From Levilactobacillus lindianensis (lineage in GTDB: Bacteria > Bacillota > Bacilli > Lactobacillales > Lactobacillaceae): DNA of 64,000 nucleotides. The stretch lies in the NCBI RefSeq assembly GCF_003946095.1, contig NZ_RHOD01000009.1, positions 1-64,000 on the forward strand, written 5' to 3'. Positions within the stretch are counted from its first letter, which is position 1; every line of letters starts with the position of its first letter. Both the position numbers and the translations under genes were made by a program. The notes under the pieces were generated by a model, which saw only the letters and a list, made by a program, of their open reading frames with translations, was not told the origin of the DNA and did no database searches. Shown piece by piece: positions 53,623-63,606 of this stretch.

Positions 53623-56289
53623 TTAAAGTTGGGCCTTGATATCGGCTAAACGTTGTTGCGTCGCTGCTAACTTCTTTTCGTTGTCAGCTTGCTTTTCACG
53701 TTCCGCGTTAACCACGTCTTCTGGTGCGTTGGCCACAAAGCGTTCGTTGCCTAACTTCTTGGTAGCGCGTTGAACTTCGGCCGTAAACTTTGCAACTTCC
53801 TTGTCCAAACGTGCCGCTTCGTCATTCAAGTCAACCAATTCAGCCAATGGTACGGAAACCTCGGCATCCGTAATCACAGCCGTCATAGATAACTTAGGTG
53901 CGGTCAGGTCAGCACCAATTTCAAAGTTCTTCGGGTGAACAAACCGGTCGATGAAGTCACGGTTGCCTTCGAAGACACTCTGTAAGTTGGCATTGCTGGT
54001 CTTAACCTGCAAGTCGATTGGCGTGGACATTGGCGCATTGGCTTCGGCCCGAATGTTCCGAACGGCCTTGATCAAATCAATCAGGCTGGTCATGTCGCTT
54101 TCAGCCTTGGCATTGCTAAATTCTGGGTGATCCATTGGGTAAGCGGCCGTCACTAAGGACTGGCCGTCATGTGGCATCGCTTGCCAGATGGCTTCGGTCA
54201 CGAATGGCATAATTGGTTGGAGCAGACGCAAGGTTTGGTCTAAGACGTAGGCCAGCAAGTCTTGTTTAGTTGCCTTAGCGGCTTCATCGTCGCCGTTCAA
54301 GACTTCCTTACTCATTTCAATATACCAGTCACAGAAGTCGTTCCAGATAAAATTGTACAGGGAACGACCAGCTTCACCAAAGTCGAACTTGTCGAACATT
54401 TCGGTGACGTGCTTAACCGTGTCGTTCAAGCGACTCAGAATCCACTTGTCGGTCAGGTCCCACTTGTCGGCTACGGGAACCACGGGCTTGGTGTTTTCAC
54501 CCAAGTTCATGATGACGAACCGGCTGGCGTTCCAAATCTTGTTGATGAAGTTCCAAGCGGAGTCCATCTTGTCATAACTGAATCGAACGTCTTGCCCCGC
54601 CGTTGAACCGGTGGACAGGAACCAACGCAAGGCATCGGCACCGTACTTGTCGATGACGTCCATTGGGTCAATCCCGTTACCCAAAGACTTACTCATCTTG
54701 CGCCCGTCTTCGGCCCGAATCAACCCGTGGATTAAGGCGTGCTTGAATGGGCTCCGTCCGGTAAATTCAAGACTTTGGAAGATCATCCGAGAAACCCAGA
54801 AAGGAATGATGTCATAACCAGTTACTAAGGTATCTACTGGGAAGTACCGTTTGTAATCCGGCGCATCGACATTTGGCCAGCCCATCGTGGAGAATGGCCA
54901 CAGCGCACTGGAGAACCAGGTGTCTAAGACATCAGGATCTTGTTCCCAGTTTTCAATGTCCTTAGGGGCTTCTTCGTTAACGTAGACTTCGCCAGTCTTC
55001 TTGTTGTACCAGGCTGGAATCTGATGTCCCCACCAAAGTTGACGGGAGATAACCCAGTCATGAATGTTCTCCATCCATTGCAAGAAGGTATCTTCGAACC
55101 GCTTAGGAACGAAGTCAACGGCGTCGTCACCCTTTTGGTTCTTGATGGCTGCTTCAGCAAGTGGCTTCATCTTCACGAACCATTGCGTCGAGAGCCGGGC
55201 TTCGACTTGAACCCCAGTCCGTTCAGAATGTCCAACAGCGTGAACAATTGGGTCAATCTTAATCATTAACCCTTGTTCGTCCAGATCGGCAACCATGGCC
55301 TTACGGGCATCGAAACGGTCCATGCCAGCGTACTTGCCAGCGCGTTCGTTCATGGAGGCGTCTTCGTTCATGGTATTGATTCGTTCGAGATTGTGACGAT
55401 TCCCAACTAAGAAGTCGTTAGGATCGTGGGCTGGCGTAATTTTCACCATCCCTGTCCCAAAGTTAATGTCGACGTATTGATCGGCAATAATTGGAATTTC
55501 ACGGTTAGCCAGTGGCAAGATAACCTTTTTGCCAACTAGTTCCTTGTACCGGTCGTCATCGGGGTTAACGGCAACGGCCGTATCCCCCATCATGGTTTCA
55601 GGACGCGTCGTGGCAATTTCGATGTAGTGCTTGCCGTTAAACGTGTCATCTGGATTAGCAAATGGGTATTTAACGTGGTAGAAGGCACCCTTGTCGTCCT
55701 TGTGAATAACTTCAATATCAGAGAGCGCGGTCCGGGCTTGTGGGTCCCAGTTGATGATGTATTCACCACGGTAGATCAGGCCCTTCTTGTACAAGGCAAC
55801 AAAGACCTTCTTAACGGCGTCAGATAAGCCATCATCTAAGGTAAACCGTTCGCGGGAGTAATCCATGGACAACCCCATCTTGGCCCATTGTTTGTGGATG
55901 GTTGCGGCGTATTCGTCCTTCCATTCCCAAACCTTGTTGACGAACTTTTCACGGCCGAGGTCGTAACGGGTAATCCCTTGTTCACGTAAGCGGGCTTCCA
56001 CCTTGGCTTGCGTAGCGATCCCGGCATGGTCCATCCCCGGAAGCCAGAGCGTATCAAAGCCCTGCATCCGCTTTTGCCGGATGATCATGTCTTGTAAGGT
56101 CGTGTCCCAGGCATGGCCTAAATGCAGCTTCCCAGTAACATTTGGTGGTGGTAAAACGATCGAGTAAGGTTTGGCTTTCTTATCCCCACTCGGTTTAAAA
56201 ACATCTTCATCAAGCCAAGTCTGGTAACGGCCGGCTTCGACGGCGGTTGGGTCATACTTGGTTGGCATATCAACTTGTTTGTCTGCCAT
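53623..56289 (-). CDS. valS: Valyl-tRNA synthetase
   Basis: Class I synthetase of 888 aa. HIGH-type motif [15 protein letters not shown], the CP1 editing domain, KMSKS ([14 protein letters not shown]) and a C-terminal coiled-coil arm ([22 protein letters not shown]) are in order. Start at 56289 ([14 protein letters not shown]), with AAAGGA ten bases upstream; the in-frame ATG at 56349 falls inside the T-box terminator region. Controlled by a valine T-box. Confidence 0.97.
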   Translation of the reverse strand: MADKQVDMPTKYDPTAVEAGRYQTWLDEDVFKPSGDKKAKPYSIVLPPPNVTGKLHLGHAWDTTLQDMIIRQKRMQGFDTLWLPGMDHAGIATQAKVEARLREQGITRYDLGREKFVNKVWEWKDEYAATIHKQWAKMGLSMDYSRERFTLDDGLSDAVKKVFVALYKKGLIYRGEYIINWDPQARTALSDIEVIHKDDKGAFYHVKYPFANPDDTFNGKHYIEIATTRPETMMGDTAVAVNPDDDRYKELVGKKVILPLANREIPIIADQYVDINFGTGMVKITPAHDPNDFLVGNRHNLERINTMNEDASMNERAGKYAGMDRFDARKAMVADLDEQGLMIKIDPIVHAVGHSERTGVQVEARLSTQWFVKMKPLAEAAIKNQKGDDAVDFVPKRFEDTFLQWMENIHDWVISRQLWWGHQIPAWYNKKTGEVYVNEEAPKDIENWEQDPDVLDTWFSSALWPFSTMGWPNVDAPDYKRYFPVDTLVTGYDIIPFWVSRMIFQSLEFTGRSPFKHALIHGLIRAEDGRKMSKSLGNGIDPMDVIDKYGADALRWFLSTGSTAGQDVRFSYDKMDSAWNFINKIWNASRFVIMNLGENTKPVVPVADKWDLTDKWILSRLNDTVKHVTEMFDKFDFGEAGRSLYNFIWNDFCDWYIEMSKEVLNGDDEAAKATKQDLLAYVLDQTLRLLQPIMPFVTEAIWQAMPHDGQSLVTAAYPMDHPEFSNAKAESDMTSLIDLIKAVRNIRAEANAPMSTPIDLQVKTSNANLQSVFEGNRDFIDRFVHPKNFEIGADLTAPKLSMTAVITDAEVSVPLAELVDLNDEAARLDKEVAKFTAEVQRATKKLGNERFVANAPEDVVNAEREKQADNEKKLAATQQRLADIKAQL

Positions 56290-56334
56290 CAGAATCATTT
56301 CCTTTCTTGTGCTTAAGCTACGCGTTGGTGACAC

Positions 56335-56568
56335 AAAAAAACTCTCCATCCTAAAAATTAGGACGAAGAGTTCTTCGCGGTACCACCTAAATTGGGCGTT
56401 TATGCCCCACTTAACTTCTTTGTTAACGGAGAGTGCTCCGGAATGACCTTACTTTAAGTTCAGGTCATCAGCTCACAAGCTACGTTCACGTCTCACGACT
56501 GACCGGTTTTCAGCACCCCGGCTCTCTGCACAGTCCCTCAAACGCTACTGACTTGCTCCTAGCTATTT
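56335..56568 (-). ncRNA. T-box riboswitch of valS (valine)
   Basis: Single, canonical leader. T-box core AGGTGGTACCGCG at 56388-56376 (minus strand), terminator with T7 at 56371-56335, and specifier GTA (Val) at 56483-56481 in a GTGAACGTAGC context. The TGGT bulge predicts an A discriminator base as in tRNA-Val. Confidence 0.9.
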
Positions 56569-56574
56569 TTAACT

Positions 56575-56603
56575 AGTCTACTCAATTTTGACCTAAAGAT
56601 CAA
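56575..56603 (-). promoter_or_regulatory. Predicted valS promoter
   Basis: TTGATC (56603-56598), 17-nt spacer, TAGACT (56580-56575) on the minus strand. The -35 lies inside the last codons of tpx. Confidence 0.65.
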
Positions 56604-57102
56604 CTCGTGGGACTAATTTTTCCAAAGCCTCGATGGCTTCTAGGTAGTTGGGTTCGTCGGACTGTTCAGTGACAATCTGACGGTAAACAATCTTACCCGT
56701 CTCGTCGATGATCCAGATTGAACGAGCCAAGTTACCCAAATTAGGCACGTACAGACCCATTTCGTAACCGAAGGAAAGTTCTTCATCGGATAACAGGTCG
56801 ACGTTTTCAACGCCTTGGGCGGCACACCAACCGGTCTGTTGAGCGATCGAGTTATTCGAAATCGTCGCAAACCGAGCAGCTGGATAGTGGTCCGCCTGCT
56901 GGGTGAACTTCCGTGTTTGCAAGGTGCAAACTGGCGTCTCAAGGTCCGGAACAACACTGATCAATGTCACTTTACCAATCAAATTTGCCGTTTTAACCTT
57001 GACATCTTTCTGATCAAAAACTTTAAACTTTGGTAACTGATCCCCTACTTCTGGCAGCGTGCCGGAGAGAGAAAATGTATTGCCGAGCCGTGTAACTTCC
57101 AC
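56593..57102 (-). CDS. tpx: Thiol peroxidase (atypical 2-Cys peroxiredoxin)
   Basis: The 169-aa peroxiredoxin reduces H2O2 and alkyl hydroperoxides using thioredoxin. Peroxidatic Cys in the VPDLETPVCTLQT motif, resolving Cys in WCAAQGVENV. The GTG start at 57102 (VEVTRLGNTFSLSGTLP) matches the usual Tpx N-terminus and has AAGGGG upstream; an in-frame ATG at 57120 is less suitable. A palindrome in its leader may be an operator. Confidence 0.94.
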   Translation of the reverse strand: MEVTRLGNTFSLSGTLPEVGDQLPKFKVFDQKDVKVKTANLIGKVTLISVVPDLETPVCTLQTRKFTQQADHYPAARFATISNNSIAQQTGWCAAQGVENVDLLSDEELSFGYEMGLYVPNLGNLARSIWIIDETGKIVYRQIVTEQSDEPNYLEAIEALEKLVPRVDL

Positions 57103-57126
57103 GCAGATCAACCCCTTCAAGATGTT

Positions 57127-57143
57127 TATCGGTAGAACCGATA
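57127..57143. promoter_or_regulatory. Palindrome in the tpx leader
   Basis: TATCGGT-AGA-ACCGATA is a perfect 7-bp inverted repeat with a 3-bp centre, about 25 bp before the tpx start codon. It resembles an operator more than a terminator. It does not match the PerR box pattern. Confidence 0.4.
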
Positions 57144-57255
57144 TCTGTTTTAATTATCCCGCAACTAGGGGGGCAATGACAAGCGTTTTGCTATAAAATC
57201 AAGAAAAACTCAAGTTTAGTCACCTAACCGACCAGGTGAGGGCCAACAGAATGTG

Positions 57256-57286
57256 AAAAACGCCCTGGGCCAAATCCCAGAGCGTT
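57256..57286 (-). terminator. thiI terminator
   Basis: AACGC-CTGGG/CCCAG-GCGTT stem and T5 on the minus strand. Confidence 0.87.
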
Positions 57287-57295
57287 CCATCTAAA

Positions 57296-58513
57296 TTAAA
57301 GTAATTCGGCAAACACATCTTCATTTTGATTCAAGTAGTTATCTCCAGGACGAATCTCAGAGATGACGATCCCATCGAGGGCTTCCTTCATCAAGCCTTC
57401 AACGTCGATGTATCCCTCATACTTCCGGGTCTTTTCCAGATCCGGACGCGTCTTAGGAGACGGCGGCGTGAAAATGGTACAGCAGTCCTCATATGGCAGA
57501 ATTGACAGATCATAGGTGTCGATATCCTCGGCAACCTTGATGATTTCCGTCTTGTCCAGCGACAATAATGGCCGCAGAATCGGCATCGTCGTCACATCAT
57601 TGATGGCCTGCATGCTATCGAGAGTCTGCGAGGCAACTTGCCCCAGAGATTCGCCGTTGAAGATTCCCTTGGCATGACGCATTTCGGCCACAGCTACGGT
57701 CAAACGGAGCATCAAGCGCCGTTGAACCGTCATCAGATAACCTTCGGGCACCTTTTCCTTGATCGTTTCCTGAATCTTGGTAAAAGGCACTTGAATGAAC
57801 TGAATGCCACCGGAATAACCGGCCAACTTAGCCGTCAATTCCTTGGCCTTAGCCAGGGCTTGTTCGGACGTGTATGGCGGACTGAAGAAGTGTACCATAT
57901 CAATCTTAACGCCACGACGCATAGCATAGTAGGAGGCGACCGGCGAGTCAATCCCACCAGATAACATCATCACGGCCTTACCACCAGTTCCGACGGGTAA
58001 GCCCCCGGCACCTTGAATGGTCTTACCGGATAGGTAGACGCCGTTCATTCGAATTTCGACCCGAAGTTCGATATCAGGATGCTTCATTTGGACAGTGATT
58101 CCGGGAACGTTGTCCAAGATCGTGTCACCCATGATGTTATTCATTTGGTAAGTATCGTACTTGAATTCCTTGTCCTGACGACGTGTGTTGATCTTAAACG
58201 TCATCCCCGGTTCAAAGACTTCCTTGACCATGGCCACCGCGGCTTCTTTAATGGTGTCGAGATCCTTATCAACCTTCACGGAAGGTGAGAAGTTTTCGAT
58301 CCCAAAAACGCCCTTGAGGCGGTCCATGACGGCGCTGGAATCTGCCCCGTTCAGTGTGACGTGTAACCGGTCGTGTTGTGCGCGGACTTCTATTCCGTCA
58401 AATTCGCTAAGAGCTTTGCGAACGTTTTGGCCTAGCTGCTTGATGAAGTCTTTCTTGTTTTTCCCCTTCGTCGACAGCTCGCCGTAACGGACCATAATTT
58501 CACTGTATTCCAT
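57296..58513 (-). CDS. thiI: tRNA 4-thiouridylase ThiI
   Basis: The 405-aa enzyme adenylates U8 of tRNA for 4-thiouridine formation. N-terminal ferredoxin-like and THUMP domains are followed by the PP-loop ATPase ([20 protein letters not shown]). It lacks the C-terminal rhodanese domain of E. coli ThiI, as in Bacillus, so sulfur is probably supplied directly by the adjacent cysteine desulfurase. 19 nt after iscS. Confidence 0.96.
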   Translation of the reverse strand: MEYSEIMVRYGELSTKGKNKKDFIKQLGQNVRKALSEFDGIEVRAQHDRLHVTLNGADSSAVMDRLKGVFGIENFSPSVKVDKDLDTIKEAAVAMVKEVFEPGMTFKINTRRQDKEFKYDTYQMNNIMGDTILDNVPGITVQMKHPDIELRVEIRMNGVYLSGKTIQGAGGLPVGTGGKAVMMLSGGIDSPVASYYAMRRGVKIDMVHFFSPPYTSEQALAKAKELTAKLAGYSGGIQFIQVPFTKIQETIKEKVPEGYLMTVQRRLMLRLTVAVAEMRHAKGIFNGESLGQVASQTLDSMQAINDVTTMPILRPLLSLDKTEIIKVAEDIDTYDLSILPYEDCCTIFTPPSPKTRPDLEKTRKYEGYIDVEGLMKEALDGIVISEIRPGDNYLNQNEDVFAELL

Positions 58514-58532
58514 TGCGCGACCCCTTTCGTAG

Positions 58533-59678
58533 TTAGGCTAACTTTTCAAATTGCGTATAGAGTTCGTCAAATACGCGGTTAAATTCTTCGGCTTCCGCCA
58601 TGGTGTTGTGTTCGTCCAAGGAAATCCGAACGGCACTGGTAGCAATGCCATCGTCAATCTTCATGGCTTGTAACGTGCTGGATTCCACGTGCTTCTTCGA
58701 TGAACAAGCACTGGTCGTTGAAATGTAGATATCATGTTCCTCAAAGGCGTGCACGACGGTTTCGCCGCGGACACCGGCAATGGCAAAGCACAGAATGTGC
58801 GGCGCAAATACTGGTAAATCCTTTGAGAAAATCGTGACATTAGGAAAAGCCGCGACATGATGTAAGATTGCTAAACGAATCTCACGTTGACGCTTAACCT
58901 TAGCATCCTCACCGTCTAACAGTAACCGCAAGGCTTTAGCCATTGCAGCAATGGCGGGTAGGTTCTCGGTTCCGGAACGCAAATTCCGTTCCTGACCCCC
59001 ACCAGCCATTAACGGCGTAATTTGACGCCCTTGGCGTTTGTACATAAAACCAATGCCTCGTGGAGCATGGAACTTATGGCCAGAGAAAGTCACAAAGTCG
59101 ACCCGATCATTAAAAATCTTGTCAGCTAAGCCTTTCCCAATTCCTTGAACGGCATCAATATGCCAGTGAATCCGTGGAAAGTCGCGCATGACGTCGGCAA
59201 TTTCATCAAGTGGTTGAACCGCCCCGATTTCATTGTTAACGGCCATGGTTGAGACCAGGATCGTGGTGGGCTTAATCGCCGCCCGCAAATCGGCAGCAGA
59301 GACCCGTCCATTCTCATCGACTGGGAGGTAAGTGACCTCAAAGCCTTGCTGCTTCAACTGTTCCATGGAATTGTGAACCGCTGGATGTTCAACCTCGGTG
59401 GTGATCAGGTGATTACCAAACTCACGTTTAGCCATCGCTGTTCCCTTGATGGCCCAGTTATCGCCCTCGGTACCGCCACTCGTGAAAAGAATTTCACTGA
59501 GCTTGGCCCCAACGAGATCGGCAATCTGTTGGCGCGATTGTTCCAGCAGGTTAAAAGCCTGTTCCCCAAACTTATGCAGACTAGAAGGATTTCCCCAGTA
59601 GTTTGCGCTAACTTTGGCGTACGTATCAACCACTTCCGGTGCGGCTTTGGTCGTGGCACTATTATCAAAATAAATCAT
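58533..59678 (-). CDS. Cysteine desulfurase (NifZ/IscS type)
   Basis: PLP enzyme of 381 aa. PLP-binding Lys in [25 protein letters not shown] at the phosphate site, and the persulfide Cys in [14 protein letters not shown] are visible. Paired with thiI, it corresponds to the B. subtilis nifZ-thiI couple dedicated to tRNA thiolation rather than general Fe-S assembly; that specialisation is inferred from context. Confidence 0.94.
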   Translation of the reverse strand: MIYFDNSATTKAAPEVVDTYAKVSANYWGNPSSLHKFGEQAFNLLEQSRQQIADLVGAKLSEILFTSGGTEGDNWAIKGTAMAKREFGNHLITTEVEHPAVHNSMEQLKQQGFEVTYLPVDENGRVSAADLRAAIKPTTILVSTMAVNNEIGAVQPLDEIADVMRDFPRIHWHIDAVQGIGKGLADKIFNDRVDFVTFSGHKFHAPRGIGFMYKRQGRQITPLMAGGGQERNLRSGTENLPAIAAMAKALRLLLDGEDAKVKRQREIRLAILHHVAAFPNVTIFSKDLPVFAPHILCFAIAGVRGETVVHAFEEHDIYISTTSACSSKKHVESSTLQAMKIDDGIATSAVRISLDEHNTMAEAEEFNRVFDELYTQFEKLA

Positions 59679-59734
59679 ACTGAACCCTCTTATTCTATTT
59701 TCTATTGGTTCGACTCCGATAGAAATTCTTTCTA

Positions 59735-59763
59735 ATTATAAACACAAAATTCACCGATCACAA
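59735..59763 (-). promoter_or_regulatory. Predicted iscS-thiI promoter
   Basis: TTGTGA (59763-59758), 17-nt spacer, perfect TATAAT (59740-59735) on the minus strand. Confidence 0.75.
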
Positions 59764-59821
59764 GCCCCATGCCTCGTGATTGCGGTTTCACCCGAGGGTT
59801 ACTGGCTAAAACTCTGACCAG

Positions 59822-59852
59822 AAAAAAAGAGCCCGGGTCGCCCCAGGCTCTT
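59822..59852 (-). terminator. ezrA terminator
   Basis: AAGAGCC/GGCTCTT stem with T7 on the minus strand, just after the ezrA stop. Confidence 0.9.
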
Positions 59853-59862
59853 CATCCACAAT

Positions 59863-61596
59863 TTAATTGTTGGCTTCGCCACGATGGGGAGCCGTCTTCC
59901 CCTTGCTCTGGTAGTAAGCATCTTCCAGACGCTTGTACGACCCAGGTTCAACCTCATCCAATACCGTGGCAATGGTTTCCAAAGCTTTGGCATATTGGTG
60001 TTTCATTTCAAACAACTCGGAAGCTTCCTTACTAGCAGAAGCAACGTTCGGATGACTAGTCTGATACCGGTTCGCGTACTGTAACAGCTGTTCAGCGAGT
60101 TCAGCACTGTCGATCAGATCATCGGTCTTTTCCTGTAAGGTATCTAAATCAGTCTGAATAATCAACAATTGCTTCGTAATCCGCTCCATATCAATCTGGG
60201 GCTGGTCCATATCATTGGCCAGCTGGGCCACCTCGTCGCGAACAACGAAGAAGTAATCCAGATAATCTTGAGGGATTCCCGGCAAGTTAATATTTTCGAC
60301 CTGACGCCGTAAGCTATGTAAGTTGAAATCAAACTGTTGTAACGTGTCTCGTGCCTGTCGTTCTTCGTCGGCTAACCCGGCCACGCTCTGCATAATCTGA
60401 CCCTGTTGCTCTTCAATCTGTTGCACGTCTTTTTGTTGTTGCTGCTGGTGGGCCAACACTTGCGAGAAGGTTGCCTTCTTAGCTGTCAGATCTTGAACAT
60501 CCTTTTGATAGATGCCATCGATCGACCGCAACTGCTCATTCAATTCACGCGCCGTTTCCAATTCCTGATGGTCCAACGTGTAGTTCTGACCCAACCGATC
60601 CAGTTCACTCAATAGCGTGTGGCTTTGATTCTGGGCGTGTGCGATAAACTTTGCAACCCCATCCAGGTTGGCTTCAACCGGATCCTTGGCATCAATTTCC
60701 GTCTGCATCACATCGTAGACTTGGTCAATCTGCTTGGCAATACGGTCATTGACTACCTTGGCATCGTCTGGACGCAACTGACTCAAGGTATCTAAGTTTT
60801 CCTTAACCCGGTCCTCAATTGCCTTGATTAAAGCCGGAACATCAGCCTCACCAAACTTGAAATCTTGCGCCGTTAGCTGATCGTAACCCGCTCGCAATTC
60901 CTTAACTTGGTCTGGGAAGACCACGGTCAAGTCCTTGTAGACCGGTGGAATGGCTTTGATCAGAGCCTTCAGGTTCTCAGTATCTTCCTGTAATTGGGTC
61001 AAAACATCGGCGGCCCGTTCATGGTCCCCTTCATCGGTCAGCCGAGAGAAGGTGTCGAAGTTATCTTCAATGTGACTCAGCTGTTCCTCGAGCCCATCAA
61101 TGCTGGGTCCAAACGCAAAATTCTTAGCCAGTAACGTCTTTCGTAAACCTTGGTACTCTTGTTCGAGTTCCTTAACGGCCTGGCGATGTTGCTTGTCGAC
61201 CTCTTGTAAGTGGGTCAACTGGCCTTGGACCGTTTGAATGAGTTCCTGGGTCTGGTCGACTAAAGTGGTCACCTTAGTCAATTGCTGATTGAGTTGCAGG
61301 AGGTTCATCCCCCGTGAGTTGGCATCTAATTGGGTCAACTGTTCGTCAATACGCACAAATCGATTGTCGTTAATGTCCACAAAATCGGCCTTCAGCTGAT
61401 CATATTGATCAGCCGATTGCCCCGTCAGGCTGAGTTGCCCCACTAAATGGAGCTCTTCTTCTAGTGGAATTTCCACCATCGCTTCTTTTTTTGCGGTTAA
61501 CGCCGTGACTTGTCGGCGAATTCGTTGCTGGTAAACCAGCACACCGGCATACACGATAATCGCCAGTATGACAATTCCAATTAGCACAGCTACCAT
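59863..61596 (-). CDS. ezrA: Septation ring regulator EzrA
   Basis: The 577-aa protein has one N-terminal membrane helix (MVAVLIGIVILAIIVYAGVLVY) and long spectrin-like coiled coils through the rest, matching EzrA in topology and size. It modulates FtsZ ring assembly and links to peptidoglycan synthesis. Start at 61596 with AAGGATGGGG upstream. Divergent from the fRMsr gene; upstream of iscS-thiI, a conserved lactobacillus order. Confidence 0.92.
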   Translation of the reverse strand: MVAVLIGIVILAIIVYAGVLVYQQRIRRQVTALTAKKEAMVEIPLEEELHLVGQLSLTGQSADQYDQLKADFVDINDNRFVRIDEQLTQLDANSRGMNLLQLNQQLTKVTTLVDQTQELIQTVQGQLTHLQEVDKQHRQAVKELEQEYQGLRKTLLAKNFAFGPSIDGLEEQLSHIEDNFDTFSRLTDEGDHERAADVLTQLQEDTENLKALIKAIPPVYKDLTVVFPDQVKELRAGYDQLTAQDFKFGEADVPALIKAIEDRVKENLDTLSQLRPDDAKVVNDRIAKQIDQVYDVMQTEIDAKDPVEANLDGVAKFIAHAQNQSHTLLSELDRLGQNYTLDHQELETARELNEQLRSIDGIYQKDVQDLTAKKATFSQVLAHQQQQQKDVQQIEEQQGQIMQSVAGLADEERQARDTLQQFDFNLHSLRRQVENINLPGIPQDYLDYFFVVRDEVAQLANDMDQPQIDMERITKQLLIIQTDLDTLQEKTDDLIDSAELAEQLLQYANRYQTSHPNVASASKEASELFEMKHQYAKALETIATVLDEVEPGSYKRLEDAYYQSKGKTAPHRGEANN

Positions 61597-61679
61597 ATTG
61601 ACCCCATCCTTCATCCACATTTCAACGTTTAACGAGTTGCAAAATCACTCGGTTCATCTTACAATTTAATCTAATCTCG

Positions 61680-61685
61680 ATTATA
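61680..61685 (-). promoter_or_regulatory. ezrA -10 box
   Basis: Extended -10 TGCTATAAT on the minus strand, without a clear -35. Confidence 0.55.
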
Positions 61686-61782
61686 GCATAAGTCACGCCT
61701 AGGCTTCACTACGTTTTCACGATTCTCTTAACCTTTTTACCTATACGCGACTATTTATTCTTATCACATTGGAGGCCTTTTC

Positions 61783-62253
61783 ATGAGTGACCAAATTAAT
61801 CCCTTACTTACCGAGCAACTCGATGCACTTCTATATGAAGAAACGAATCTTGTGGCGAACCTTGCCAACGCCTCCGCTCTCTTGAAACAAACGTTGACCG
61901 ACATCAACTGGGCTGGCTTCTACCTTTACCAACCGGCCAGCGATGACCTCATCCTTGGTCCCTTCCAAGGCAACGTGGCTTGTGTCCACATTGAGAATGG
62001 TCATGGGGTCTGTGGCACTGCCCTAGCCACACAGGAAACACAGTTGGTCCCTGACGTCCACGCCTTTGCCGGTCACATTGCCTGTGACTCCGCCAGCAAC
62101 TCCGAGATTGTCGTTCCACTTACCTTAGCCGATGGCACCAAGTTAGGTGTCCTCGACATTGACTCCCCCATCAAGGGGCATTTCACGACCAACGATCAGG
62201 CGGTTCTCGAGGAATTCGCCCGGGTTTTGCTGAAACACATTGACAAAGCCTAG
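61783..62253 (+). CDS. Free methionine-(R)-sulfoxide reductase (GAF domain)
   Basis: The 156-aa GAF-fold reductase (YebR/YtsP/fRMsr type) repairs free Met-R-sulfoxide. Three Cys in the expected positions are seen: GNVACVHI, GHGVCGTA and HIACDSAS, plus SEIVVPL and GVLDIDSP. GGAGG precedes the ATG. The rpsD promoter -35 overlaps its 3' end, and the gene is co-oriented with rpsD. Confidence 0.93.
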   Translation: MSDQINPLLTEQLDALLYEETNLVANLANASALLKQTLTDINWAGFYLYQPASDDLILGPFQGNVACVHIENGHGVCGTALATQETQLVPDVHAFAGHIACDSASNSEIVVPLTLADGTKLGVLDIDSPIKGHFTTNDQAVLEEFARVLLKHIDKA

Positions 62254-62269
62254 TTAACCTGGGTATAAT
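62240..62269 (+). promoter_or_regulatory. Predicted rpsD promoter
   Basis: Perfect TTGACA (62240-62245), 18-nt spacer, perfect TATAAT (62264-62269). The -35 lies in the last codons of the preceding gene. Confidence 0.82.
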
Positions 62270-62276
62270 GGCGTTT

Positions 62277-62451
62277 GTGTAAAATAATGCAGCGATAAGT
62301 GGTAAGCTCGTCAACAGATTGTTGCCGTTACATTGGTTCAGGAAGTAACCTGCGGCTGCATACGGTGAAACCTGCAAAGCAATCTGCACGAATACTAAAC
62401 TTATATACAGCTTATTTTACTCCAAATAATATTTTATTGGAGGAACTATCT
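62277..62451 (+). promoter_or_regulatory. Structured rpsD leader, probable S4 autoregulatory element
   Basis: The 5' leader is about 175 nt. TGCAGC near 62288 pairs with GGCTGCA near 62355, enclosing a GTTAC/GTAAC hairpin. In B. subtilis ribosomal protein S4 represses rpsD through its leader RNA, so this is the likely role. An A/T-rich single-stranded region and GGAGG follow. Confidence 0.6.
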
Positions 62452-63057
62452 ATGTCTCGTTACACTGGCCCAAGCTGGCGTATTTCCCGTCGTTTAGGGG
62501 TATCCCTTTCCGGCACTGGTAAAGAATTAAACCGTCGTCCTTACGCACCTGGTGATCATGGTCAAGGTCGTCGTCAAAAGTTATCTGAATACGGTACGCA
62601 ATTGCGTGAAAAGCAAAAGCTCCGGTTCACTTACGGCATGACTGAACGTCAATTCTACAACTTGTTCAAGCGTGCCGGCAAGATCGCTGAAGGTACCCAT
62701 GGTACTAACTTCATGATCTTACTCGAACGTCGTCTCGACAACATGGTTTACCGTTTAGGTTTGGCTACTACTCGTCGCCAAGCTCGTCAATTGGTTAACC
62801 ATGGTCACATCACTGTTGACGGCAAGCGTCTGGACATCCCTTCATACGAAGTTGAAGTTGGTCAAGTGATCAGCGTTCGTGAAAAGTCCAAGGACTTAGC
62901 TGTTATCAAGGGTGCTGTGGAAGCCGTTGTTGGCCGTCCACAATACGTTCAATTCGACGCTGACAAGCTGGAAGGTTCCCTTACCCGTTTGCCACAACGT
63001 GAAGAATTAGATGCAGAACTCGACGATGCTCTTATCGTTGAATACTACAACCGGTAA
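62452..63057 (+). CDS. rpsD: 30S ribosomal protein S4
   Basis: Primary 16S rRNA-binding protein of 201 aa. It starts [16 protein letters not shown], contains the S4 RNA-binding module ([42 protein letters not shown]), and lacks the Cys-zinc N-terminus, the C-minus form common in lactobacilli. Start at 62452 with GGAGG; upstream in-frame codons belong to the leader. Confidence 0.98.
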   Translation: MSRYTGPSWRISRRLGVSLSGTGKELNRRPYAPGDHGQGRRQKLSEYGTQLREKQKLRFTYGMTERQFYNLFKRAGKIAEGTHGTNFMILLERRLDNMVYRLGLATTRRQARQLVNHGHITVDGKRLDIPSYEVEVGQVISVREKSKDLAVIKGAVEAVVGRPQYVQFDADKLEGSLTRLPQREELDAELDDALIVEYYNR

Positions 63058-63083
63058 GACGCAGTTCTTATTTCGGTTCACAG

Positions 63084-63114
63084 AAAGACTTGTCCTTGTG
63101 GCAAGTCTTTTTTG
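63084..63114 (+). terminator. rpsD terminator
   Basis: AGACTTG/CAAGTCT stem with T6 on the plus strand. Confidence 0.9.
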
Positions 63115-63149
63115 TTATGTGCCGAATTGTCAAACTAAGTATGAAATAA

Positions 63150-63204
63150 ATAACAAAAGCAGTCGCATCCCCCACTCCAAGTGGCTTGCGACTGCTTTTG
63201 TTAT
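63150..63204. terminator. 18-bp inverted repeat, terminator for the minus-strand gene
   Basis: Perfect 18-bp arms (63150-63167 and 63187-63204) around a 19-nt loop; symmetric A4/T4 tracts let it act in both directions, in tandem with the rpsD terminator. Confidence 0.8.
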
Positions 63205-63227
63205 ATCTAAAATTATTGCCTTCCCAA

Positions 63228-63575
63228 CTACTTCTTCTGCGTAGCAGGCTTAGCCACATACCGATTAAGGATATGAAATCCCGAAACCTTATCAACCGTC
63301 AGCACGTGAACATCCGACCTGTCGTTGGAGAAACGCGCACTGACTTGGTAGTATTGCGACTTGGGACTCCCGGCGTAATCTTTAACCGCCGACTTCGACA
63401 CCTTCCAAGGTCCTGATAATAAAGCCGCGATAGGATGCCCCTGTTGAAGGATGCTCAGGCGAACCGCATTACTCGGGACAAATGGCGTGAAGGTACCAAC
63501 TAAGGCCAAGACAATGAGACCTCCCCACAGCCACTTCGACTGTTTGGTAAACCAGCCTTGTTTCTTTTCTTTCAT
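63228..63575 (-). CDS. Small membrane-anchored protein of unknown function
   Basis: I do not recognise this 115-aa protein. A short basic N-terminus (MKEKKQGWFTKQSKW) is followed by one hydrophobic helix (LWGGLIVLALVGTFTPFVPS) and a mostly beta-like extracytoplasmic part ending in a basic tail. Start at 63575 with AAAGGAAG upstream. It lies 31 nt after the AI-2E-family gene on the same strand and may be co-transcribed with it. Confidence 0.75.
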   Translation of the reverse strand: MKEKKQGWFTKQSKWLWGGLIVLALVGTFTPFVPSNAVRLSILQQGHPIAALLSGPWKVSKSAVKDYAGSPKSQYYQVSARFSNDRSDVHVLTVDKVSGFHILNRYVAKPATQKK

Positions 63576-63606
63576 CACGCCGCTTCCTTTCAAGAATGTT
63601 TTCTAT

